From Acinetobacter corruptisaponis (GTDB lineage: Bacteria > Pseudomonadota > Gammaproteobacteria > Pseudomonadales > Moraxellaceae), in NCBI RefSeq assembly GCF_030053775.1, contig NZ_CP125670.1, positions 1 to 64,000 on the forward strand: a stretch of DNA of 64,000 bases, in the 5' to 3' direction. Under the pieces are notes generated by a model. That model ran no database searches. It was not told where the DNA came from and saw only the letters and a program-made list of their open reading frames with translations. A program made the translations under genes and the position numbers. Shown here piece after piece: positions 9,224 to 18,064 of this stretch. Each line of letters starts with the position of its first letter. Within the stretch, counting starts at the first letter, position 1.

Positions 9224-9694
9224 TCATATTCTGTATAAGGATTCTGTTTTAGTTCGGCCAATACCAATGCAACATGGCAGACCAAGCCACATCAAAATAC
9301 GTTGTAATATGAAATGAGCAAATTGGGTCAAATTATAATTTTTAACATAGGCAGTTACTTCTATGAATGATTCATCAATACTGTAAGACTCGCACTCTGA
9401 TTCCGAAGTAATTTCCCTAAGAATATTATGAAATCTTCTACTCATTTCAGCATACATTGCATAGTTACTAGATAGGACTACGACTTTATGTTTTTCAACT
9501 ATTTCTCTTATTTCGAAAATTGGTACACCCATCTTAATTTTTAGTGCTTTTGCTTCTGGAGAACGTGCAACAACGCAGCCATCGTTATTTGAAAGTACAA
9601 TGACTGGACGCTTACTAAGCGCAGGATTAAAGACACGCTCACAACTGACGTAGCAGTTGTTGACATCAATGAGGAAGAAATATCGATTTTTCAT
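9224..9694 (-). pseudogene. umuC: Truncated umuC-like Y-family DNA polymerase
   Basis: The N-terminal third of a polymerase V catalytic subunit. Both Y-family motifs are intact: the first catalytic site in [19 protein letters not shown] and the second in [10 protein letters not shown]. Homology ends at CIGIGRTKT, after which six unrelated residues lead to a stop, so about 160 of roughly 420 residues remain and the little-finger domain is lost. I start at ATG 9694 because this aligns with the usual N-terminus. The gene lies 72 bp from an IS5-family element, but the break is at the far (3') end. Confidence 0.8.
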
Positions 9695-9765
9695 ATTTTG
9701 AAAACGTAACAAATTCAAGATGAATGATATATATACAAAACATTGAAATCAAACATGGTTTAAAA

Positions 9766-10804
9766 GGCTTTGTTGCATAAAGGTTTGAAAGGCTGAGTTC
9801 CCTTAAGCTACTCAAATTTAAGAGACAACTTGGGTATGAGGGCGACCTAATTCTGTGAATTTATTCAAGACTGCCATGCGTGCATGGATCTCATTCACCT
9901 GACTTGGAAAACTCCGCGCTGTTAATTTATCGCCTAATAATTTGATGCAATGCATCTTGGTTTCAACCAAACTTCGACGGTGATAACCAGACCACTTTTT
10001 CCAAAGCGATCTGCCTAGCCGTTTGACTGTCTTTAATAATTTGTTCCGCTCTATAGACCTCGCTTGCTGATCCTTCCAAGGCTTTGCATTCTTTCTAGGT
10101 GGAATGATCGCATGTGCATCTCGATCTAAAATGACTTGTCGGCAGTGCTTGGTGTCATAAGCACCATCTGTATAAACAGAATCAATTGGTTCATCCAAGG
10201 GAATTTTAGCAAGTAAATCTTCGAGTACTTGAGAATCACTGACATTATTTGTGGTGAGTTGTACTGCACGTATTTGCAGGGTTTTAGCATCTATAGCAAT
10301 GTGAAGCTTACGCCATTGGCGACGATATTCAGCCCCATGTTTCTTGCATTTCCATTCACCTTCACCAATAAACTTCAAGCCAGTAGAATCTACGAGTAGA
10401 TGTAGCCCATTACTACTTTTTTGATAGCTAATCGCAATATCAATATGCTTTTGTCTACGACAAAGGGTGGAATAATCCGGAGCTGTCCAATCTAATCCAG
10501 AGAGTTTAATCAAGCTTTGAACAAAACCTGTGACCATGCGTAAAGAGAGTCGGAATAGCGATTTGATCATTAAGCAGCATTGAATCGCTGTATCAGAGTA
10601 GGTTTGATTTCGACCTTGCTTGCCTTGTGATTGTGCATACCACTGAGTCTTTGGATCAAACCAAATGGAAATATTACCTCGGTTAATTAAGGCTCGGTTA
10701 TAGGATGACCAATTGGTTGTACGGTAGATTTTAGAGGCAGGCTTATTCATTTTGAAATTATATTGCTGAATAAGCTTTTGATGCTAGGTTTGTGCAACAA
10801 AGCC
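9766..10804 (-). mobile_element. IS5-family insertion sequence (IS903 group, IS17-like)
   Basis: A 1039-bp element with terminal GGCTTTGTTGCA at 9766 and its complement TGCAACAAAGCC ending at 10804. Size and ends fit IS17 of Acinetobacter (name from memory). The flanking 9-mers (GGTTTAAAA and ATTTATATT) do not match, so the element probably took part in a deletion or rearrangement after insertion. Its right end lies only 44 bp before the second monoamine oxidase start. Confidence 0.85.
9818..10750 (-). CDS. IS5-family transposase
   Basis: A 310-aa DDE transposase filling the IS17-like element. Recognisable features are the N-terminal IS5 domain (SLFRLSLRMVTGFVQSL), DSTGLK with the first catalytic Asp, YTDGAYDT with the second, and RRSLVETKMHCIK with the Glu. 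The reading frame is intact, so it is probably functional. Confidence 0.9.
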   Translation of the reverse strand: MNKPASKIYRTTNWSSYNRALINRGNISIWFDPKTQWYAQSQGKQGRNQTYSDTAIQCCLMIKSLFRLSLRMVTGFVQSLIKLSGLDWTAPDYSTLCRRQKHIDIAISYQKSSNGLHLLVDSTGLKFIGEGEWKCKKHGAEYRRQWRKLHIAIDAKTLQIRAVQLTTNNVSDSQVLEDLLAKIPLDEPIDSVYTDGAYDTKHCRQVILDRDAHAIIPPRKNAKPWKDQQARSIERNKLLKTVKRLGRSLWKKWSGYHRRSLVETKMHCIKLLGDKLTARSFPSQVNEIHARMAVLNKFTELGRPHTQVVS

Positions 10805-10848
10805 ATTTATATTTAATAAACATTTTAAATAAATTGGAGTCGCAACAA

Positions 10849-12201
10849 ATGAATCTAATAAATCAAGATTTAGACGTTATCGTGATTGGTGCTGGTCTAG
10901 CAGGTTTGAAGGCTGCGCTTGAATTAAAAAATGCAGGGAAAAAAGTTTTAGTTCTTGAGGCTCGCGATCGTGTTGGTGGACGAGCGAAACGAGGTGAGAT
11001 CTGTGGTCAGGCGATTGATCATGGTGGACAATGGCTAGGTGCACAACAACCCCGTTTAAGAAAGCAAGCCGAAGCACTCAATATTAAAATTTATTCTCAA
11101 TATACGAAGGGAAAAGGACTATTAAGCCTGAAAGATCAGGTTAGTAAATTTCAACTGATTCCAAGTCTACCCTTCACTGCTTATTTTTCATTAGCGCATA
11201 TTTATTATATTTGGCAGCGTGACATGAAATCTTTGCCAACACATCAACCTTGGCGCGCTGAACGTGCCTCAGAATGGGATAATTTATCTCTTCAGCAGTG
11301 GATAGAAGCCAATACTGCTGATCAAGCTGTACGTGATTTTGTAGCGCTGATTATTAGAGCGATTCTATGTGCCGAACCTTCAGAGACTTCTTATTTATTT
11401 TTTCTAGAAGGCTTACGTCAAGGGCAAGGTATTAAAGTAATGGCCGATGTTAAGGGCGGCGCTCAACAAGATAAGTTTGTCGGCGGTGCATGGCAAATTA
11501 CTAAAAAAATGGCAGACTTATTTGAGCAAGATATTGTTCTGAATAGCCCTGTTTTGTCGGTAACTCAGGATGAAAATGGCGTGCAAGTAAACTGTGCCGA
11601 AACGAGTTATAAAGCGAAGAAACTTATTATCACTGCGCCACCGAAACAAGTCACTCAAATAAAATTTACACCTGAACTTCCTGAAAAAAAATCCAAGCTT
11701 TTACAAGGAATGGAGATGGGTAATGTCATAAAAATGCACATCGCTTATCCAACTCCATTTTGGCGTCATCGTGGTTTAAATGGTTCTGTTTTAAGTCCAG
11801 ATCGTCATTTAGGATTGGTTTTTGATCAGTCACCGATTGACGAAAATATTGGAATACTGGTTGGACTTATTGAGGGTGATCATGCAGTTCATATGGCTTC
11901 ATTATCAACTGAAGAACGAAAAAAAATCGTGATTGCAGATTTAGTACATTATTTTGGTGCTGAAGCGGCTACACCCCTTGAGTATGTTGATTGTAATTGG
12001 AATAACGAAGAATGGTCATCTGGTGGATATGCGGCGCATACCAAGCTAGGCGTGATTACTCAATATGGCGATGCATTAAGAACTCCTTTTGTTCATATCC
12101 ATTGGGCTGGAACAGAAACGGCAACAGAGTTTGCAGGTTACTACGAAGGTGCACTCGAATCTGCAATACGTGCTGCTCAAGAAGTTCTTGAAATAGTTTA
12201 A
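10849..12201 (+). CDS. Flavin monoamine oxidase family protein (copy 2)
   Basis: A second FAD-dependent amine oxidase, 450 aa, clearly paralogous to the one at position 1. It shares VIGAGLAGLKAA, EARDRVGGRAKRGEICGQ, GGAQQDKFVGGAWQI and the C-terminal HWAGTETATEFAGYYEGAL. I start at ATG 10849, with GGAGT at 10836-10840. An upstream start at 10792 would lie inside the IS element and is not credible. The IS17-like right end is 44 bp upstream, so the native promoter has been displaced. An aldehyde dehydrogenase gene follows 104 bp downstream, consistent with handling the aldehyde product. Confidence 0.88.
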   Translation: MNLINQDLDVIVIGAGLAGLKAALELKNAGKKVLVLEARDRVGGRAKRGEICGQAIDHGGQWLGAQQPRLRKQAEALNIKIYSQYTKGKGLLSLKDQVSKFQLIPSLPFTAYFSLAHIYYIWQRDMKSLPTHQPWRAERASEWDNLSLQQWIEANTADQAVRDFVALIIRAILCAEPSETSYLFFLEGLRQGQGIKVMADVKGGAQQDKFVGGAWQITKKMADLFEQDIVLNSPVLSVTQDENGVQVNCAETSYKAKKLIITAPPKQVTQIKFTPELPEKKSKLLQGMEMGNVIKMHIAYPTPFWRHRGLNGSVLSPDRHLGLVFDQSPIDENIGILVGLIEGDHAVHMASLSTEERKKIVIADLVHYFGAEAATPLEYVDCNWNNEEWSSGGYAAHTKLGVITQYGDALRTPFVHIHWAGTETATEFAGYYEGALESAIRAAQEVLEIV

Positions 12202-12305
12202 CTCTAATTATCCGTTGGCATCTAAAGAGTTGAATGAGCTTTTAAATTTTATTCCTTTTGAAGTGTCATCCCTTTTGATTACTTGATTATCTTAAAGGAT
12301 CTATC

Positions 12306-13767
12306 ATGAAATTAACCGATTTAAATGAGATTCAGCGCTCGTCTGTGACACATATGCAAAATGTATTTGTTCAACAAAGAAATGCTTTTGATGCCACGCC
12401 ATATCCAGAGTTAGCGTATAGACGAGACAAATTAATTAAGCTAAGAAAGCAAATTATTCGCTATCAAGATGTTATCGCGAAAGCAATAAGTCAGGATTTT
12501 GATTCTAGATCGATCGAAGAGTCCAAATTACTTGATCTTTTAGGTTCTGTTTTAGAGGCTGAACATGCAATTAAACATGTTCAGCGTTGGATGCGTCCAA
12601 GTAGACGTCATGCGGAATTATTATTTTTTCTCCAATAAGTTACACGTACAGTACCAGCCTAAAGGTGTAGTTGGTGTAATTGTCCCTTGGAATTTCCCAG
12701 TTTATCTTGCACTCGGCCCGTTAGTTGCTGCTTTAGCGGCTGGAAATCGGGTCATGATCAAACTTTCAGAGTTTACGCCAGCAACAAATGACGTACTTCG
12801 TCGAATGTTGAAAGAGATCTTTGATGAAGATGAAGTAGCTGTTTTTGGTGAGGAAATCGCTGATCCAGCACAGTTTACGGGTCTAGCTTTCAACCATATT
12901 GTCTTTACTGGTTCGCCTGCAATTGGGCGTGTTGTGATGCGCTCAGCATCAGAAAACTTAACCCCAGTTACACTTGAACTCGGCGGAAAGTCCCCTGCAC
13001 TTGTCACTCGTCATTATCCAATTGCAGATGCAGCCAAACGAATTTTACATGGTAAAGCAACCAACTCAGGGCAAATTTGCGTAGCGCCTGATTACGCTTT
13101 AGTTCCACAAGAAAGTGTTGATCAGTTTGTTGAAGAGTGTAAAAACACTTTCATCTCAATGTTTGGTCGTGATGTAAGCCAAAATCATGATTACACCTCG
13201 ATCATTAATGAGCGCCATTTAAATAGAATTCGAGACATACTGGCTGATGCGAAAGCCAAAGGTGCAAAAGTAATTGCATGTGGTGACTATAATTTTGCAA
13301 AAGATGGTCGACGTATGCCAGTGCATATCGTACTTAACTGTACGCAGCAAATGCGGATTATGAAGGAGGAATTGTTTGGCCCAGTTCTTCCGATCGTGTC
13401 ATACAATAACTTAGAGGATGCGATTGGTTATATTCAAACTGATGAACGACCTTTAGCACTGTATGCCTTTTCACATGATTCTGCCGAATTAGAGCATATT
13501 TTGAAGTACACACATTCTGGTGGGGTCACGATCAACGATTGGGGATGGCATGTTGTCAATCATGATGCACCTTTCGGTGGGATTGGGAACTCAGGTATGG
13601 GCACTTATCATGGGCACGAAGGATTCCGCGAGTTATCGCATGCTAAAACCGTATTTACACGGCATAGATTTTTCCCTACGCAATTATTTTATGCTCCTTA
13701 CGGCAGCCTGATCCAAAAGTTAACCCTAGGTTTCTTTTTAAAGAAAGGAGATCCAACTTTAAAATAA
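12306..13767 (+). pseudogene. Coniferyl-aldehyde-type dehydrogenase, frameshifted
   Basis: An NAD(P)-dependent aldehyde dehydrogenase resembling the coniferyl aldehyde dehydrogenase branch. The first 108 codons run from ATG 12306. The frame then breaks in a run of six T at 12624-12629. Removing one T restores LLFFSNKLHVQYQPKGVVGV and an open frame of 486 residues. The catalytic elements are present beyond the break: VPWNFPVYL, LELGGKSPALV with the catalytic Glu, and NSGQICVAPDY with the Cys. It may be a recent mutation, phase variation at the T tract, or a sequencing error. It would oxidise the aldehyde made by the upstream amine oxidase. Confidence 0.85.
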
Positions 13768-13788
13768 TTTCTTTGTTCAGTATTTATG

Positions 13789-13823
13789 AAAAGCATCTTT
13801 TTTTATAGATGCTTTTATTTTTT
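13789..13823 (+). terminator. Terminator after the aldehyde dehydrogenase
   Basis: Arms AAAAGCATCT (13789-13798) and AGATGCTTTT (13807-13816) are followed by ATTTTTT. A typical intrinsic terminator. Confidence 0.75.
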
Positions 13824-13849
13824 AGGGTATCACTCCTAAATTTTAAGTA

Positions 13850-13888
13850 AAAGAAAACCGACTTTTCATGCCAAAGTCGGTTTTCTTT
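13850..13888. terminator. Bidirectional terminator
   Basis: Perfect 16-bp arms, 13850-13865 and 13873-13888, with a 7-nt loop and A/T tracts on both sides. It separates the plus-strand dehydrogenase from the minus-strand amine oxidase remnant. Confidence 0.8.
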
Positions 13889-13895
13889 ATATCAA

Positions 13896-14050
13896 TTAAA
13901 TCGCTTGCTTATGTATAACTTCCTTTGCTGCACGAATACCAGACTGCAATGCGCCATCTAAGTAACCGCTCCATTCAGTTGCAGTTTCTGTTCCTGCCCA
14001 GTGAATACGATCAAAAGGTTCTCGGATGCAATTGATGTGTGCTGAGAAAA
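13896..14050 (-). pseudogene. Third flavin monoamine oxidase, C-terminal remnant
   Basis: The minus strand reads VFSAHINCIREPFDRIHWAG, then TETATEWSGYLDGALQSG and a stop at 13896. This is the FAD-contacting C-terminus shared with the two complete amine oxidases nearby (HWAGTETAT...G.L.GAL.S..RAA.EV). Everything upstream is missing: an IS3-family element begins at about 14051 and a topoisomerase fragment lies on its other side. About 50 of 450 residues remain. Confidence 0.8.
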
Positions 14051-14098
14051 CAGGAGGTTTTAACTTGGTAAACTATAGACACTCATCAGGAGTTTACC

Positions 14099-14398
14099 AT
14101 GAGCAAGAAACAGAAGACTTACACCGCAGAATTTAAAGTTGAAGCAATAAAATTGATTGAAGCCAATCAAGGCAATGTATCGGAAACAGCCAGACAACTT
14201 GGCATTTCAATGCAAACTCTTTCAAATTGGAATAATAAAGCAAAGACTGGCACCTTAGCAGGCACTAAACAATATTCACCTGATCTAAATGCCTTACTCG
14301 AAGAAAATAAAAAGCTCAAACAACAGCTCAAAACAGCTGAAATGGAACGTGAATTTCTAAAAAAGGCAGCAGCGTACTTTGCGAAAGAAAGTCAGTAA
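14099..14398 (+). CDS. IS3-family transposase OrfA
   Basis: A 99-aa IS3 OrfA with an N-terminal helix-turn-helix (FKVEAIKLIEANQGNVSETA, then RQLGISMQTLSNW) and a C-terminal leucine-zipper-like region (LLEENKKLKQQLKTAEMERE). AAAAAAG at 14359-14365 is the usual slippery sequence for -1 frameshifting into OrfB to make the OrfAB transposase. Confidence 0.88.
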   Translation: MSKKQKTYTAEFKVEAIKLIEANQGNVSETARQLGISMQTLSNWNNKAKTGTLAGTKQYSPDLNALLEENKKLKQQLKTAEMEREFLKKAAAYFAKESQ

Positions 14399-14409
14399 GG
14401 TACGCCTAT

Positions 14410-15264
14410 ATGAAACAGCAAAGATATTTATTCCCGATTAGCTTTATGGCTAGATTACTTCACGTTTCAGTGTCACGATTTTATGATTGGCTAAAACGAG
14501 GCATGAATAAAAGATTGGTTCAGCGAAATCAACAGACAATTTTGGTCAAAATAGCTCATGAGGAAACTAAACAAAGCTATGGCTATATTCGATTAACTAA
14601 GCATTTACAAGCGCAAGGTATCAAAATCAGTACGTATGCTGTACGTCAAATAAAAAAGCTCAACCAGCTGTATTGTAAGCGTCATAAGCGTTTCAAAAGA
14701 ACTACGAAGAGTGATCATAATCGAGCGATCTACGCAAATTTACTAGAGCAACAGTTTTCAATGACTAAGCCCAATCTTGCATGGTCAAGCGATATTACAT
14801 ACATTTGGACTGCTGAAGGTTGGTTATACTTGGCAGCAGTAAAAGACCTGTACACGAAACAAGTGGTTGGCTATAGCTTAAATGAGCGTATGACCGCACA
14901 ACTTGTTTGCAATGCACTGACTATGGCGATTCGTAATCAAAAACCAACGAAAGGCTTAATTATTCATTCGGACAGAGGCAGCCAATATTGCAGCCATGAA
15001 TATCGAAAGATACTGGAAAAATGTGATTTTCAAGGTTCAATGAGCAAACGTGGGGACTGTTACGATAATGCACCGATTGAAAGTTTCTGGGGCATACTCA
15101 AGAATGAATTAGTGCATCATTGCAACTATAAAACCAGAGATGAAGCTAAAGCAGATATTACAGAATACATTGTGTTATTTTATAATCAGCGAAGAATTCA
15201 AAAGAGTTTGGATTTTAAAACGCCAAATCAAATAGCAGAGAACTTTTATCGGTTAGCTGCCTAG
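14410..15264 (+). CDS. IS3-family transposase OrfB
   Basis: A 284-aa rve-type DDE integrase domain. Catalytic blocks are visible: WSSDITYIWTAEGWLYLAAV (first Asp), IIHSDRGSQYCS (second Asp) and DNAPIESFWGILKNE (Glu). An HTH_21-type region (HEETKQSYGYIRLTKHL) precedes them. It begins 12 bp past the OrfA stop and is normally expressed as a fusion by frameshifting. Confidence 0.88.
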   Translation: MKQQRYLFPISFMARLLHVSVSRFYDWLKRGMNKRLVQRNQQTILVKIAHEETKQSYGYIRLTKHLQAQGIKISTYAVRQIKKLNQLYCKRHKRFKRTTKSDHNRAIYANLLEQQFSMTKPNLAWSSDITYIWTAEGWLYLAAVKDLYTKQVVGYSLNERMTAQLVCNALTMAIRNQKPTKGLIIHSDRGSQYCSHEYRKILEKCDFQGSMSKRGDCYDNAPIESFWGILKNELVHHCNYKTRDEAKADITEYIVLFYNQRRIQKSLDFKTPNQIAENFYRLAA

Positions 15265-15288
15265 CATATCCCAAGTGAAAGTCTCCTG

Positions 15289-15476
15289 CTAATTCAGCAC
15301 ATATCAGTTGGAGTATAATTTTCGGTAAGGCCGAAGCTATCAGTTGGTAAATCACGAATATGGCCAGAGCTATAAGAAACTATAAAGGAAGATTTTCCGT
15401 ATAGTTGATCGAGATAGGTTTGGACTTTTGAGACTTTATTTTTCGACTCAACAATAACCAGATTTTGAGCACTCAT
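15289..15476 (-). pseudogene. Topoisomerase N-terminal fragment
   Basis: About 58 residues of a type IA topoisomerase. It shows the TOPRIM start LVIVESKNKVSKVQTYL and SYSSGHIRDLP, which match the family's VESPAKAKTI and SYGHVRDLP blocks. The frame runs into the IS3-family element at 15288 and stops, so the active-site tyrosine domain is missing. Plasmid transfer regions often carry such a topoisomerase. Confidence 0.75.
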
Positions 15477-15717
15477 ATCTTTATCCTTTTTACAGTCACC
15501 AGTGATCTGTAGTTTGTTGATAGGTACGGCTCTATAATAGCAATTATTTTTTGAATATTACTATTTTTTAAAAAATTTAGATTGTCGGACAAACACTAGC
15601 CAAAATTCCCACTTTAGCCTGTTTTTAAAACCTGAATATATAGTAGTATTTCTTACTGTTAAGATGATCAGCACTAGATTTATAAAATTTGATCACTTTT
15701 TTTCATAAGGAAAGGAT

Positions 15718-16815
15718 ATGACCACTTCAACATCATTTAGTCCAATCAATTATTTGATTGATCTAGATACTGAATATGAAGCTATGAAAAAAGCATTCTA
15801 TCAGTCCGTTGCTGCCACCAAAGCAATGAATGCTGGACGCATCAATGGGGCGTTGAGTGAATATGAATGGCATCCAAGCGTTTTTCTACCTAATTTCTTA
15901 TGGGTGGATCTCGTAGAACCATTCATGACAAGCCTATTGTTAGATAGCAAACATAAGTTGTATACGCCCTATTTCTTTAATTTTATCGTTCATTTCACTT
16001 GGCGATATAGCAAAAGTATTTATCGTTTTGATGATTATACTTTTGAATGCTTAAGTACAAGCACCGCAGGGAAATTTTTGGATTTTAGACTTTTACTAAA
16101 TTTACCAGAGGGTAGTTTATACATAGATTTTGAAAAACCATTGGATTTACAAGGTAAAACAGTGCATGGTTTTCATGCGATCTTAAATTTTCAAGAAAAA
16201 ACATTAAATACAATCAAAAATAAATCCCCTAATCAACTAATCATACTATTGAACACGCATAATCCTTTTAGTAAATCATCACTACAGTCCTTAGAGCCAC
16301 TACCAGTAGTTATCTTCGATATTCATCGATCAGGAAAAATAAGTCAGCAAATTTCATATATTAATGGCATAAAATATGAAACAAAAGACGAGCTTAACGA
16401 CCATCTATCTCCTTATATTTCCCTATTGACTGCACTTTGTACAGATGAAATTGAAATCGATAATTTTTCTAAGAATTCAGTGAAACCTGTTGTTAAGCAG
16501 AAGCCATCTTATAAAGACAATGAGAATCTATTTTGGAGCAAAGGGAAAGGAGGAACGTACCACGCTACATCTCCAACAAATCCTAAAAACTGGAGAGTTG
16601 GTATAACTTATGGAGTTAATTACAGACAAGCTAGATCCGCACAACAGATCGCAGAACAAAGTAAAGCAAGATTAATTGGTCTTCACTGGACAACACATAT
16701 TGTTGATTTTGAAATCAGATTAAAACTAATGCCTCCAAAACTTTCAAATGAAAATCATATACATGAGCAGTTGGAAGAATTTCTGCAACACTATGATTTC
16801 GCTGAAAACTTATAG
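15718..16815 (+). CDS. AcrVA2-like anti-CRISPR family protein (candidate)
   Basis: A 365-aa protein that I match to AcrVA2, the Cas12a inhibitor of Moraxella bovoculi, from recalled sequence. Residues 125-139 (LLLNLPEGSLYIDFE) match its FLNLPDWCVYVDIS block. Residues 149-156 (VHGFHAIL) match IKGFWAIY. Residues 292-306 (WRVGITYGVNYRQAR) match YQIGERLGSEVRRYQ. HWTTH plus FEIRLKLMPP match HWHGYW plus FRVRWQP. The order and spacing agree over the whole length. AcrVA2 acts on Cas12a production during translation. The gene has a strong AAGGAAAGG site, stands alone on a plasmid-type segment and precedes an unknown 326-aa gene. No CRISPR locus is in the window. Family membership is likely; activity is unproven. 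Confidence 0.68.
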   Translation: MTTSTSFSPINYLIDLDTEYEAMKKAFYQSVAATKAMNAGRINGALSEYEWHPSVFLPNFLWVDLVEPFMTSLLLDSKHKLYTPYFFNFIVHFTWRYSKSIYRFDDYTFECLSTSTAGKFLDFRLLLNLPEGSLYIDFEKPLDLQGKTVHGFHAILNFQEKTLNTIKNKSPNQLIILLNTHNPFSKSSLQSLEPLPVVIFDIHRSGKISQQISYINGIKYETKDELNDHLSPYISLLTALCTDEIEIDNFSKNSVKPVVKQKPSYKDNENLFWSKGKGGTYHATSPTNPKNWRVGITYGVNYRQARSAQQIAEQSKARLIGLHWTTHIVDFEIRLKLMPPKLSNENHIHEQLEEFLQHYDFAENL

Positions 16816-17016
16816 ACATTTCAATTAATATGTTCACAATTTATTTGCTGTATAAAATTTATGAATGACGGATATTGTTAGTTTGTGCTAATATTTGTTA
16901 TAATCAGCACACTTGTTGTAATATACATACAGATCTGTATATTTAATTAAACAGATCAATTAAATCTGAGAAAAATAATTTCGTGAGTCTCATTTCGTTA
17001 CCTATAAGGAGTCAGC

Positions 17017-17997
17017 TTGCTGCTCATACATGGGAAACATAAAAATATGCTTGAGGGTGTAGGTGGTATGATTTTCAGTGATAAATTCGGAACTGTAGAC
17101 CCGATAGTTGGCTGCCAGTTACCGAGAATCATCATTTGTTTAAATGAAGATAAACTTAGACCTGTTGTTAGTAATATCTTCTCCCTTACGAATTATTGCG
17201 AGAGCCAATTAAAAGAAAGATACCAGAATTGCATAATAACAGTACTAGCCACCTCCCCGAATGATATTAAAATTTCACCTGATTCAATAGTTGAAAGTTC
17301 GATTTTACACGTTGGCTTATTCAACATATTCAATATCCAAAATGCACACTACTATACTGAAAATCAAATTACTATTGAAGTAAATGCAGCTATCAAACGC
17401 TTCACTCAGCAACCAGTTAATACATTAAACAACAATATTGATAGCATCGGCCAAAAGCTTTCTAAAATGCTTGTAGTATCCACAACAGTTAATGATCTAT
17501 GTGAGAACAACCTGTTTAAAGATGGAGAAACTATCAGCTGCTTAGATCACAAGGGTAACCCACTCGTATTCAGTTCAACTGGAATGCCGACCGCTGTCGA
17601 ATTGGGATATGCTATATTTAATGCTGATGGTGAGATCTTAAGTGTTTTACATGAAAGTATCACACCCAATAAACTTATAGATTTTTTAACTTGTTTGCAT
17701 AACATGCAAAATACGGTAGAAAGTCATTACTCTAAATTTATGTCATCTAAAGTCATGTCCTTTCTAAATGGAAAAGGTTCTTTTAGCGATTGTGATGATA
17801 TTGATTACGCAAAAGATGTTTGCAAGGATCTCCTCGATCGTTTTGAAACTCAGATGAATGAAATCGTACCAAGTAAATATTTTAGTAGCTCTCATAACTT
17901 AAAACATTTAATTGACATCCAGTTTGGAAAATCAATTAAATATTCAGTGTTAGATTTCACTTCTGAAATTCAGGATTTCTGTAGACTTCGAGATTAA
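17017..17997 (+). CDS. Hypothetical protein, 326 aa
   Basis: Not recognised. It is a soluble mixed alpha/beta protein without signal peptide or membrane segment, somewhat cysteine-rich in the last third (CDDIDYAKDVCKDLL). I use the TTG at 17017 because AAGGAG (17006-17011) sits 5 nt before it. The first in-frame ATG is at 17047 and lacks a site. It follows the AcrVA2-like gene by 200 bp with its own upstream region, so it may be a separate transcript. Confidence 0.55.
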   Translation: MLLIHGKHKNMLEGVGGMIFSDKFGTVDPIVGCQLPRIIICLNEDKLRPVVSNIFSLTNYCESQLKERYQNCIITVLATSPNDIKISPDSIVESSILHVGLFNIFNIQNAHYYTENQITIEVNAAIKRFTQQPVNTLNNNIDSIGQKLSKMLVVSTTVNDLCENNLFKDGETISCLDHKGNPLVFSSTGMPTAVELGYAIFNADGEILSVLHESITPNKLIDFLTCLHNMQNTVESHYSKFMSSKVMSFLNGKGSFSDCDDIDYAKDVCKDLLDRFETQMNEIVPSKYFSSSHNLKHLIDIQFGKSIKYSVLDFTSEIQDFCRLRD

Positions 17998-18064
17998 TTC
18001 GAATATCTATACAAAGTCTGGCTTGTGCCAATAATTAGCCTCAACAAGCAAGATTCATAACGCA

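Larger units (their letters stand above)
14051..15288 (+). mobile_element. IS3-family insertion sequence at a rearrangement junction
   Basis: An element of about 1238 bp with imperfect terminal repeats CAGGAGGTTTTAACTTGG (left) and CAGGAGACTTTCACTTGG (right, complement). The exact terminal base is uncertain by a few nucleotides. It has two overlapping-type ORFs with an A6G slippery site. The flanks are parts of unrelated genes (amine oxidase left, topoisomerase right) with no matching direct repeat, so it marks a deletion or recombination end point. Confidence 0.8.

Noticed and set aside
10792..10848. Upstream ATG of the second amine oxidase frame
   Set aside because: It lies in the IS terminal repeat; the ATG at 10849 has the ribosome site and aligns with the family start.
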